Origin: Chloroflexota bacterium
Lineage (GTDB): Bacteria > Chloroflexota > Anaerolineae > Aggregatilineales > UBA2796
DNA length: 9,483 nt
Direction of reading: 5' to 3'
Assembly: GCA_017743585.1 (NCBI GenBank)
Contig: JAGHYP010000095.1
Span: forward strand, 1-9,483
The position numbers and the translations under genes are program-made. The notes beneath the pieces are model-generated. The model had not been told where the DNA came from and searched no databases. It worked only from the letters and a program-made list of their open reading frames with translations. Below are positions 1 to 6,763 of this stretch, in pieces. Numbering within the stretch: the first letter of the stretch is position 1; every line of letters begins with the position of its first letter.

Positions 1-2105
1 GCAGTAGACGGTTCAGATCTCGGTTTGCTTCCGAAAATAGGGCCGAAAGTTGCCCGCTTGGCGCTCTCGGCAGGCTTAGGCGGCTCGGACGGCACAGGCT
101 CAGCGGGCGCGGCTTGCGCGCTGGCAGCAGGCTCGGGCTGCGCAGTCTTGCCGAACGGGCTGCTGAAGACGCCAGTTGTCTTGTGCTCAGGCGGCGCTTC
201 GGCGGCAGGCTTGGATGGCTCGGCAGGCGCTGCGCCGATCGGCGCGCTGAACGGCGAAGGTTGCGCTGTGCTGCGCTTCTTGGTGGCTGCGCTGTGCGCA
301 CCGAGCGGCGACGGCTTGGCAATGGCGGGTACGGGCGGCGCAGTGTCTTCGTCAGTGATAGGCGGCTCGCTCACGGCGGCGGCAGGGACGACCACAGGGG
401 CGCGGAACGCAACCTTGCGGTCAGATGGCTGGCCCTCCGCGCCAATCGGCGCTGAGAGCGGTTGCCGCGAGAGCATCTCTGCAGTCGCTAGAGTCGCAGA
501 CGCCGGTAGCCTTGCGGCCGGTTGCGGCTGCTTCTGCGCCTGCGCAGCTAACTTCGCTGCTTCACGCTGCGCACGTAGTTCGGCGCGGGCTGCGGCGCGC
601 GCAGCGCGGCGCATTGCCGCTGCATGCCGCCAAGCGCGCCAGCTCTCGCGAATGCGCCTGAGCCGCGCGCCCAAAATTTGGAAGACCGACTTAATGTAGA
701 TGGCGATCTCTGCCAACGAAAGCTCGAAGAACCACAGCGCACCGACCAGCGTCGTGATGGTCAGAACGACCGGCACGCCGAACTCGCCCGTCAGCCTGAT
801 CAGGATCATGTACAGCCGGTCGCCGACCCAGCCGCCGCCTTGCATCTGATCCACAGCGCGCGCCGAGACCGCGATCAGCTCGTCCCAATCGTAGACGACC
901 TTGTCAATCAGCTCAATCGTGTGCAGCCAAGTCACGATGCTCAAAAAGAGCAGCGCCGCGCCTGTCATCTGCTGCGCATTCAAGGCGAGGAATGGATTCT
1001 CCTTGAAGTAGCGCACAAACAGCCAAATGCCGACTGCCAAGCACGGAATTGGAATCAGGTAGCGTCCGTAGCCGAAGAGCGCGCCGAAGATATCCACAAT
1101 GGCTTTGGTGAAGGTGCCTTCATCGGGCTGGATCAAGCCGAAGATCATCACGATGCCAGTGGCGATCAACAGCCAGCCGATGATATCCAGCTTTTGATCG
1201 AGCGAGAGACCGACGTTCTTGACCGTGACGTGTGTCTGACCTTCCAGCGGCCTTGCCTGCTTCTCGCCGCGCGCGGGCGGCGCGCCGGGCACGGATGAGC
1301 CGCTGCGCTTGGGATCAGGCGGCGTGGTTGTCTTCAGCAGCGCGCCTGTCTCGCTCGTCGGCGCGCTGCTGCCCTTGAAGAGGCGCCAGAAGCTACGCTT
1401 GCGGCCCGACTCGGCGGGCTTCTGCTCAGCGGGCTTGGCGCTGCTCAAGATACCACTGTGCGGTTTCTCAGCAGGCTTGCCTGTGCCGATTTTGGGCGTT
1501 TCTGCTGGTGGCGTAGGCTTCAATGGGTCGGCGGGCTTGCGCAGGGCGCTCAAAAATCCGCCTGCTTTTTTCTCCTCAGGCTTGGGCGCGGCGCTGGGCG
1601 ACTCAAGCTTCGGCGAGGTAGGGGGGTTGCGCAAAGCGCTCAAAAACCCGCCTGCTTTTTTCTCCTCAGGCTTGGGCGCAGCACTAGGCGACTCAGGCTT
1701 TGGAGGAGCGGCAGGCTTGCGCAAGAAGCTGAACAATCCGCCCGCTTTTTTCTCCTCAGGCTTAGGCGCAGCGCCGGGCGACTCAGGCTTTGGCGAGGCA
1801 GCAGGCTTAGCGTCCTCGACCTTGGGCGCTTCAGCAGCGGGCGCGCCAAAAGCGCCGCCAGTGAGCTTGGATTCAGGCGGCTTGAGCGTGCTGCTCGTGC
1901 TGGTAATAGGCCGCGGCGGCATCGGCGTCGGGCGACCGAAGACGCTGGTCATGGTCGGCCTGCCGAAGATACTGCCTATCGGCCTGCCGCCGAAAGGCGA
2001 TGGATGCTCTTCGGGCCCCCTCTCTTCCTCTCTTTTATCATCGGAGCGCGAGCCGAAGATGCTGCTGCGCGGACGCTCCTTATCATCGCTCAGCTTATCG
2101 GACAT
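1..2105 (-). CDS. ftsK: DNA translocase FtsK/SpoIIIE family, N-terminal part (partial, runs off left edge)
   Basis: The reading frame is open from ATG at 2105 to the left edge (701 codons, no stop). Residues 1-300 are low-complexity Pro/Ala/Lys-rich with 30-residue repeats. Four hydrophobic segments follow at about 308-325 (IIGWLLIATGIVMIF), 347-366, 380-397 and 443-462, with a GGGWVGDRL loop between the third and fourth. This matches the FtsK 4TM membrane domain. Residues about 470-530 form an Arg/Ala-rich, probably coiled helix, followed by a second disordered linker. The ATPase motor and gamma domains would lie off the window. FtsK-type proteins anchor at the division septum and pump chromosomal DNA. 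The start is supported by GGAGAG a few bases upstream. The N-terminal head is much longer than the short one of typical FtsK. The family call rests on the membrane domain and linker layout; without the motor, another 4TM protein cannot be fully excluded. Confidence 0.75.
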   Translation of the reverse strand, partial: MSDKLSDDKERPRSSIFGSRSDDKREEERGPEEHPSPFGGRPIGSIFGRPTMTSVFGRPTPMPPRPITSTSSTLKPPESKLTGGAFGAPAAEAPKVEDAKPAASPKPESPGAAPKPEEKKAGGLFSFLRKPAAPPKPESPSAAPKPEEKKAGGFLSALRNPPTSPKLESPSAAPKPEEKKAGGFLSALRKPADPLKPTPPAETPKIGTGKPAEKPHSGILSSAKPAEQKPAESGRKRSFWRLFKGSSAPTSETGALLKTTTPPDPKRSGSSVPGAPPARGEKQARPLEGQTHVTVKNVGLSLDQKLDIIGWLLIATGIVMIFGLIQPDEGTFTKAIVDIFGALFGYGRYLIPIPCLAVGIWLFVRYFKENPFLALNAQQMTGAALLFLSIVTWLHTIELIDKVVYDWDELIAVSARAVDQMQGGGWVGDRLYMILIRLTGEFGVPVVLTITTLVGALWFFELSLAEIAIYIKSVFQILGARLRRIRESWRAWRHAAAMRRAARAAARAELRAQREAAKLAAQAQKQPQPAARLPASATLATAEMLSRQPLSAPIGAEGQPSDRKVAFRAPVVVPAAAVSEPPITDEDTAPPVPAIAKPSPLGAHSAATKKRSTAQPSPFSAPIGAAPAEPSKPAAEAPPEHKTTGVFSSPFGKTAQPEPAASAQAAPAEPVPSEPPKPAESAKRATFGPIFGSKPRSEPST
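1537..1806. repeat. Three tandem 90-bp in-frame repeats inside ftsK
   Basis: Three consecutive 90-bp units start at 1537, 1627 and 1717. The best conserved core, which includes cctgcttttttctcctcagg, begins at 1561, 1651 and 1741 and differs by only one base in the third copy. On the minus strand each unit encodes 30 residues with the pattern KPEEKKAGG[FL][LF]S.LR, then a Pro/Ser/Lys-rich stretch. The period is a multiple of three, so the protein frame is kept. Units 1 and 2 are closest in sequence, which suggests recent duplication. Confidence 0.93.
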
Positions 2106-2227
2106 GGCTCTCTCCGGCAGCGCATGCGCTTGCCACCTAATTTCACGCCGAGAACGCGAGAAACCGCACCTTCAGTTTAGCACAAAAGGGCGGAAAAAGA
2201 CAGGATATGTTATGCCGTTGCCGTCGC
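2106..2227 (-). promoter_or_regulatory. ftsK upstream spacer with weak promoter-like elements
   Basis: This 122-bp gap separates the end of the CHAT remnant from the ftsK start. Read on the minus strand, it contains TAAACT (about 2175-2180), a possible -10 element. No convincing -35 lies 17 bases upstream (TGTCTT is the best). A GGAGAG ribosome-binding site precedes the ATG. I see no clear terminator hairpin for the upstream gene, so read-through transcription is also possible. Confidence 0.3.
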
Positions 2228-3149
2228 TCAGCAGAAGAAGACTTGTCTGGCGTCAACGCCTGAGCGCGTGAATGGCTTCAGCACAGCGCTCTCAGGGTAG
2301 CCTCTCAGATTGAGCGCGTTGACGCCGAGTGCGAAGGACGTATGCACGCTCTTGCCGCTCGCCAAGCTGTGATAGAAGGCTTTCGCGAATTCAACGGCTG
2401 CCTTGTCACGAATCGCGTCGCCAGTGCCGACCACGACATCTACCACTTCGCTCAGCGCTTCTGCCAGTGGCTGTGAGAAGCAGCTGTTCAGCACGACCAG
2501 ATTCGTGCAGCGCAGCTCGCCGAACAGATTGCGCAAGGCGGGTATCCGCACGCCAGTGGGGCGTCCTTTGTCCATGACGACAATGCTGCCTTGGTCATCG
2601 CCATGCCCTGAGAAATGCACGATGCGCGGCTTGAAGCGCAGCAGATGCGCTTGCAAATCTTCTAATTGCAGATCGGTTTGCTTTTCCAGCCTGAATCTAT
2701 CTCGACAGGGCGCGCTCTGAATTGCGGAATCCACTTCGCGCATCTCGCCGTCTATTTGCAAGTCACGGTGCGGATTAGCGCTCAGGAAGAGCAGCACGCT
2801 CACGTCGCTATGCCTGATCGGTTTGCCTGCGCTCGGCGCGCTGCTGTACGGCCCGAGCAAGCGATCAAGGAATTCGCGCTCCGCGCCCTCGCCGAGCAAG
2901 TCGCGCACATAGCGTACAAGGCGCTAGGACAGGCTCGCCATCTTGCCTGCCGTACGTCTGCAGCTCAGAGATCAGCGCGCCGCTGAAGACGCGCGAATTG
3001 AGATCGAGATTGACGCGCCCGATGAATTGCTCTAGATCTGCCAGGCGCATGTTCACTAGGCGATGCTCGATGCTCTACCAAGCGCGCATGTGCTCCATGA
3101 TTTCCACTAAGTGGCGATATTCTCCTGCTGTTAGCCTTTCAATGCTCAT
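2228..3149 (-). pseudogene. Effector-associated domain + CHAT protease, broken by a stop codon and a frameshift
   Basis: The CHAT part (2228-2908) shows VLLFLSANP, VHFSGHG (catalytic-type His codon at 2603-2605) and NLVVLNSCFS (catalytic-type Cys codon at 2480-2482), followed by the usual D..A..FA.AFYHSLA.G tail. CHAT domains are caspase-like proteases used as effectors in bacterial conflict and death systems. Upstream homology continues in two pieces. ATG at 3149 (preceded by GGTGA, 7-base spacing) opens MSIERLTAGEYRHLVEIM, and this runs into TAG at 3075-3077. The same frame then reads on (ADLEQFIGRVNLDLN...SELQTYG) to about 2922, where it must shift frame to join LVRYVRDLLGEG. This ~75-residue head resembles effector-associated domains found on CHAT and caspase proteins, in which W-x-[ST]-[VI]-E is typical, so TAG replaces x. 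Restored length is about 306 residues. A shorter product from GTG 2908 remains possible. Confidence 0.8.
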
Positions 3150-3184
3150 CAGCTCTTCACCCCGAAAGTGTGCTGTAAGTTATG

Positions 3185-3214
3185 ACTATATATCGAAATG
3201 CAAATTACTTCCAA
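3185..3214 (-). promoter_or_regulatory. Candidate sigma70-like promoter of the CHAT gene
   Basis: On the minus strand TTGGAA (3209-3214) and TATAGT (3185-3190) are separated by 18 bases, in an AT-rich island within otherwise GC-rich DNA. This gives a leader of about 30 bases before the ATG at 3149, which has a GGTGA ribosome-binding site. It lies in the 101-bp gap after cofC, so the CHAT gene could be transcribed independently of the F420 operon. The call is based on consensus matches only. Confidence 0.5.
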
Positions 3215-3222
3215 ACGATATA
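3189..3222. repeat. Inverted repeat TATATCG / CGATATA overlapping the CHAT promoter
   Basis: A perfect 7-bp inverted repeat has arms at 3189-3195 and 3216-3222 around a 20-bp spacer. The arms touch the candidate -10 and flank the candidate -35, the geometry expected of an operator. No regulator gene is present in the window. Confidence 0.5.
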
Positions 3223-3250
3223 AGCTGATGCTCATCTGTCCGACATTTCC

Positions 3251-3868
3251 TCAAGACGCACAGGTGATACCGCCGAATTGCGCCTGATAGAAAGCCAGAT
3301 CGCTTGGCGTATCAATATCCACGCTCAGGCGCTCAGAGCGATGAATTTTGAGCGCGGCGCCGCGCTGCTCGGCGAGCGCGCAATGCCGCTGAAAGCTGCC
3401 AGCGCCGAACGAATACGGAATGAGTGCAGGCGGCTTGACCAGCATGGCATTTGTGCCGTCTTCGTTGCGATCAGGCACCAGCACTACTGTTTGACCGTGG
3501 CAACCAAGCTGCAGCACTTCTTCGATATCTTGCGGGGTGTAGAGCGGCAGGTCGGCGGGCAAGACTAAGACGCCGGTCGCGCCGCGCAGCCGCGCTAGCT
3601 CTGTGGCGCGCAGGAGCGCAGCGTTCAGCTCAGGCGCGCCGCTCTCCTGCACGGTCCGCGCGCCGTACTTGCGCGCGATTGCCAGCGCTCTCGTATCGCG
3701 GCTGATCACCATCACGCCTGCGATAGCCGATACGCTGCTTAATGTCTCCAAGCCGTGCCGTAACATACGCTCGGCGAGCGCTTTGCGCTGTTCAGGCGTC
3801 AGCACGCTCGCCAAACGGCTCTTGGCGCGCACAAAAGGCTTGACTGGCACAATCGCCCAGATGGTCAT
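3251..3868 (-). CDS. cofC: Phospholactate/phosphoenolpyruvate guanylyltransferase CofC (FbiD)
   Basis: This enzyme uses GTP to activate 2-phospho-L-lactate, or PEP in many bacteria, giving the phosphodiester donor that CofD attaches to Fo in coenzyme F420 synthesis. It is cytosolic. The 205-residue length is typical. Family signatures are VPVKPFVRAKSRL at 7-19 (nucleotide-binding loop), LPADLPL at 103-109 (metal-binding Asp region), RNEDGTNAML at 134-143, YSFGAGSFQRH at 152-162 and SVDIDTPSDL at 182-191. Its ATG overlaps the cofD stop as ATGA (3865-3868), implying translational coupling. Which substrate it prefers, lactate-type or PEP, cannot be read from the sequence; the neighbouring nitroreductase favours the PEP (dehydro-F420) route. 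Confidence 0.93.
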   Translation of the reverse strand: MTIWAIVPVKPFVRAKSRLASVLTPEQRKALAERMLRHGLETLSSVSAIAGVMVISRDTRALAIARKYGARTVQESGAPELNAALLRATELARLRGATGVLVLPADLPLYTPQDIEEVLQLGCHGQTVVLVPDRNEDGTNAMLVKPPALIPYSFGAGSFQRHCALAEQRGAALKIHRSERLSVDIDTPSDLAFYQAQFGGITCAS

Positions 3869-4809
3869 GCTAAGTCTCCTATCATCAACAATACTTCTTC
3901 GGCTAGGCGCCTGCGGTCCGCCGGCGTCATCATCCGGATATCGGTCACAAAGCGGCGCTGCGGGATGCGCACATCGCCATCGGCGTGATCCACTACAAGG
4001 GCGTCAATCAACCCGCCATAGTATTCCGCCACGCCCGCCACGTCGGCGCGCAAGCCCAGCTCGGTCATCAATTTGACGGTCGGGCCTTTCAGGGCGGCGC
4101 CAGCGATGATCGGACTGACGGCAAGGCACGGCGCACGCCGCACCATGATCGCTTGGCGAATAGCGCGCACTTGCAAGATCGGCTCGATTGAGAGCAACGG
4201 GTTCGACGGGCAGATGATAATCGCCTCAGCCGCTTCCAAAGCTGCTAGGACGCCTTCAGCGGGCCGTGCTGTCTCAGCGCCTTCGTAGACCAGACGCTGC
4301 ACAGTCGGCTGCCAGCGGTAGCGCACAAAATACTCTTGAAATGCGAGCCTGCCATGTTCTAGGGTGTAGACGACCGTCGCCAGCGGATCGTCGGTCATCG
4401 GCAGCAAGCGCGTCGCAATGCCAAGCCGTGCGCACAGCCGCTGCGTGACCGCGCTGAGCGGCGCGCCCTGCGCCAACCAATGTGTGCGCAGGATGTTCGT
4501 GGCGAGATCGCGGTCGCCCAGCCCGAACCAAGTCTCTTCGCCATAGCGCGCCAACATGCTCAGCATCTGGCGCGTGTCGTCAGCAATGCCCCAGCCGTTG
4601 ATCGGATGCGCGATGCCCGCCAAAGTGTACATGAGCGTATCCAGATCAGGCGAGACATGCAGCCCGTAATGGCGGAAGTCATCGCCTGTGTTGCCGATCA
4701 CGGTCAGCGCGCCGCCCGGCAGGCAAGCTGCTAGACCTTCCACCAATTTAGCGCCGCCTACGCCGCCCGCCAGCGCCACGACGCGCGTAACGCCGCTTCT
4801 CAGCGCCAT
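3865..4809 (-). CDS. cofD: 2-phospho-L-lactate (or PEP) transferase CofD (FbiA)
   Basis: It transfers the phospho-lactyl or enolpyruvyl group from the CofC product onto Fo, giving (dehydro)F420-0 and GMP. The 314-residue length is normal. Conserved blocks in order are LAGGVGGAKL at 13-22, NTGDDF.HYGLHVSPDLDT from residue 40, GWGIADDTRQML, WFGLGDRDLATNILRT, MTDDPLATVVYT, FQEYFVRYRWQP, CPSNPLLSIEPIL and SPIIAGAALKGPTVKLM. In the last block the usual second Gly of SPIIGG is Ala, a mild deviation. The start at 4809 overlaps the nitroreductase stop (4800-4802) by 10 bases, and its own TGA overlaps the cofC ATG, so the three genes are tightly coupled in one operon. Confidence 0.95.
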   Translation of the reverse strand: MALRSGVTRVVALAGGVGGAKLVEGLAACLPGGALTVIGNTGDDFRHYGLHVSPDLDTLMYTLAGIAHPINGWGIADDTRQMLSMLARYGEETWFGLGDRDLATNILRTHWLAQGAPLSAVTQRLCARLGIATRLLPMTDDPLATVVYTLEHGRLAFQEYFVRYRWQPTVQRLVYEGAETARPAEGVLAALEAAEAIIICPSNPLLSIEPILQVRAIRQAIMVRRAPCLAVSPIIAGAALKGPTVKLMTELGLRADVAGVAEYYGGLIDALVVDHADGDVRIPQRRFVTDIRMMTPADRRRLAEEVLLMIGDLA

Positions 4810-5402
4810 AGCACCCGTGTTTCAAGCGCGTGGCGGCTGGATTCGCGCGCTGCAGCAGGATAGCCGAGCGTGATCAGCGCCTGCGGCTGCCAATCGGCGG
4901 GCAAGTTGAGCACGTTGCGCACTACATCGGGACAGAAGAGCGGCGCGCACATCCAGCACGCGCCCAAGCCTTCGGCGTGCGCCGCGAGGAGCAAATTCTG
5001 CGCCGCCATCGCCACACTTTGAACAGCCATGATGTACTCCGCCTCGCTGCGCCGTTCATCGGGATAGCGATCCATATCCGCCATGCTCAGGCAGACGAGA
5101 ATTGCCACTGGCGCGCCGCTGATACGGCTATATGAGCGGCTGACATCGCGCTCGATCAGCTCGGGCGCGGCGCCATCAGCGGTCAGGTCGGCGCGCAAGC
5201 GCTCGCCCATCGCAGCTGCCAGCTTGCAGCGCACCTCAGCTGAGCTGAGGACGACGAAGCGCCATGGCTGCCGATTGTGCGCGGAGGGCGCCCAGATTGC
5301 CGCTTTCAGCAGGCGCTGCACAAGCTCAGGCGCGATAGGCTGCTCAGTATAGCGCCGAACAGACCTTCTGCTTTCGATTATAGCGTAGAGCGCGTCCCTC
5401 AT
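4800..5402 (-). CDS. FbiB-type nitroreductase (probable dehydro-F420 reductase), stand-alone
   Basis: The protein has 200 residues from ATG 5402. It carries nitroreductase-fold signatures: SRRSVRRYTEQPIAPELV from residue 11, WAPSAHNRQPWRFVV at 37-51 (FMN phosphate and ring contacts), YPDERRSEAEYIMAVQSVAMAAQNLLLAA, EGLGACWMCAPLFCPDVV and LPADWQPQALITLGYPA. These match the C-terminal domain of mycobacterial FbiB, which reduces dehydro-F420-0 with FMNH2. The N-terminal CofE ligase half of FbiB is absent here. It sits directly upstream of cofD with a 10-base overlap. A longer frame extends to 5588 but would invade the upstream gene. A GTG at 5456 overlapping that gene's stop (GTGA) is an alternative start giving 18 extra residues. 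No strong ribosome-binding site supports either. A general nitroreductase role cannot be excluded. Confidence 0.85.
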   Translation of the reverse strand: MRDALYAIIESRRSVRRYTEQPIAPELVQRLLKAAIWAPSAHNRQPWRFVVLSSAEVRCKLAAAMGERLRADLTADGAAPELIERDVSRSYSRISGAPVAILVCLSMADMDRYPDERRSEAEYIMAVQSVAMAAQNLLLAAHAEGLGACWMCAPLFCPDVVRNVLNLPADWQPQALITLGYPAAARESSRHALETRVLWR

Positions 5403-5452
5403 GCGGCGTTTATGAGCGTTTTGAGCTTTTTGTTTACAAGTTTTTAGCACAC

Positions 5453-6649
5453 TCACAAGCTTTGATGGTATGCCAATGTCGGGCCGACCCATGTCTGATC
5501 GCGGTTGAAGCGCGTTCCCATCATGCGTCCTTTGCTCATGCGCACCAGCGTAGCGACCGTCTCGAGGCGCGCATGGCGCGCGTTCCATAGCAGCAACATG
5601 CGCACCTCAGCCTTAGCGTAGCCATCAGGCGTCTTGACCAGCGGCGCGTATTCCACTTTGCGCTGCAAGAGATACTCGGCGCGGCGCGCCTGAGGGATGG
5701 CATCTAGCTTCTCAGGCGTCGGATCGAGATCAACGCCGCTGCCGCTGTAAGAGAAGAGCGGCTTCAGCACGTAATTCTGCGCCAGATCAGGCGGGTAGGT
5801 GTCCAGCTGCGCCAAGAAGTGTGACTCTGGCACACAAGCATCGCACAAGAGCGGCAGAGAATACTTGCTGATCCTGAAGAACCAATGCGGATGCGAGACC
5901 CAGCTCACCGCCGCGCTACAGAGCCGCTGCGCCTTCGCCAACATCTCGCCGCTTAGATCGTCGAAGATCAGCCGATTGTAGAAGCGCGCAATCGGCACTT
6001 CGCGCCCGCGCTCGTCCTTGTAAAAGACTCGCTCGCCGCGCTCGGTCACCTGCGTCAGGCAGACCGTGCGAATGCCGAGCAACGCCTCAGTGCAGGCGAA
6101 ATCTATGCGCGTCTTCTGCTGCTCAGGCATCAGCTCCAGCAAGACGACTTGCTGCGGATCGCAATCTGCCACGATCACCTCGCGCAGCAGGCGAATGTAA
6201 GCTTCCTCAGTGTATGGCGCCACGTAAAAGCGAAGCAATGGATCGATCTCAAAGTGCTGGCGAATCTTCCGATCGAGCAACCATTGGAAGCCGTAGAGCG
6301 TCGGGAAGCCCTGCAACTCGATCAGGCGCGGCACGACGTCCCCCGCCTCGTCGTAGCAGAGCGCGAAATCCAGCTGCAGGCACTCGGGATAGGTTATCGG
6401 AGCGTCTCGCAGCGCTGGTGGCACTGCGGCAAGGCTGCGCGCAAGGTATTCAGGGCTCAATACAGCGCGGGCGAGCCGCTCTGTGGCGTCCAGCAAGGCT
6501 GCCATGAGCGGCGCGCTCAAGAAGAGCGGCGTCTCGCACAGGTGAAAATCCATTGGATAGCGGTAGGTGCTGTTCAGGTCTTGCACAAAGGCATCGTAGC
6601 GCGCTTGCGTGAAAGCCGCATTGTAGCGCTCTCGCAAATCGGTGATCAT
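5453..6649 (-). CDS. Uncharacterised ATP-grasp-like protein, first gene of the F420 operon
   Basis: I recognise this 398-residue protein only as a conserved hypothetical type. The C-terminal third looks like an ATP-grasp ATP-binding core: NYVLKPLFSYSGSGVDLDP at 292-310 (Lys followed by a flexible Gly/Ser loop), YLLQRKVEY at 326-334 (hinge-like), KAEVRMLLLW at 346-355 and TRFNRDQTWVG at 379-389 (Asn/Asp metal-ligand candidates). The N-terminal part has conserved-looking blocks YPECLQLDFALCYDE at 87-101, LIELQGFPTLYGFQWL at 109-124 and ARFYNRLIFDDL at 221-232. There is no signal peptide or membrane segment, so it should be cytosolic. ATP-grasp enzymes join a carboxylate to an amine or thiol with ATP. 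Its stop is 50 bases before the nitroreductase ATG on the same strand. Reaction and substrate are unknown; a link to F420 is inferred from position only. Confidence 0.75.
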   Translation of the reverse strand: MITDLRERYNAAFTQARYDAFVQDLNSTYRYPMDFHLCETPLFLSAPLMAALLDATERLARAVLSPEYLARSLAAVPPALRDAPITYPECLQLDFALCYDEAGDVVPRLIELQGFPTLYGFQWLLDRKIRQHFEIDPLLRFYVAPYTEEAYIRLLREVIVADCDPQQVVLLELMPEQQKTRIDFACTEALLGIRTVCLTQVTERGERVFYKDERGREVPIARFYNRLIFDDLSGEMLAKAQRLCSAAVSWVSHPHWFFRISKYSLPLLCDACVPESHFLAQLDTYPPDLAQNYVLKPLFSYSGSGVDLDPTPEKLDAIPQARRAEYLLQRKVEYAPLVKTPDGYAKAEVRMLLLWNARHARLETVATLVRMSKGRMMGTRFNRDQTWVGPTLAYHQSL

Positions 6650-6685
6650 CTCTGCTGCCAGTTCTCGTAAAGATCGCCTGCGCGC

Positions 6686-6693
6686 ATTATACT
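6686..6693. promoter_or_regulatory. Overlapping divergent -10 elements (TATAAT minus, TATACT plus)
   Basis: The minus strand reads a perfect TATAAT at 6686-6691, about 37 bases before the ATP-grasp start. The plus strand reads TATACT at 6688-6693, about 70 bases before the R2lox ATG. Both lie in GCATTATACTATGC, whose outer four bases are an inverted repeat. Neither direction has a recognisable -35 at 16-18 bases, so activity may depend on an activator or another sigma factor. Confidence 0.45.
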
Positions 6694-6763
6694 ATGCTCG
6701 GTCGCGCTTGCTGCTTGTCAGGTGCGCCAAGCGTTGTGAAGCGATGGTGAGGTGATATCGAAT

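Noticed and set aside
1537..1806. CRISPR-like array
   Set aside because: The 90-bp units are contiguous and similar throughout, with no unique spacers, and they are in frame inside a protein.
25..2271. Long plus-strand open frames (25-699, 624-1298, 1309-2271)
   Set aside because: They are antisense to the continuous minus-strand ftsK frame, which has four coherent membrane segments. Their products are low-complexity mirror images with no recognisable domain; long antisense frames are expected in repetitive GC-rich coding DNA.
2925..3056. Separate 63-residue gene upstream of the CHAT frame
   Set aside because: Its N-terminal two thirds continue the effector-associated head that starts at 3149, and its last residues are out-of-frame translation past the frameshift, so it is part of the broken gene.
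3075..3077. TAG in the CHAT gene as a recoded or read-through codon
   Set aside because: None of the intact genes here contains an internal TAG, no stem-loop or known recoding signal follows, and the same gene has a second lesion (frameshift). A simple nonsense mutation is more likely, although the surviving ends all being TGA is compatible with either.
5403..5588. N-terminal extension of the nitroreductase to 5588
   Set aside because: It would overlap the upstream ATP-grasp-like gene by 136 bases, and the extra residues are not like the family N-terminus, which begins just before the SRRSVRRY motif.
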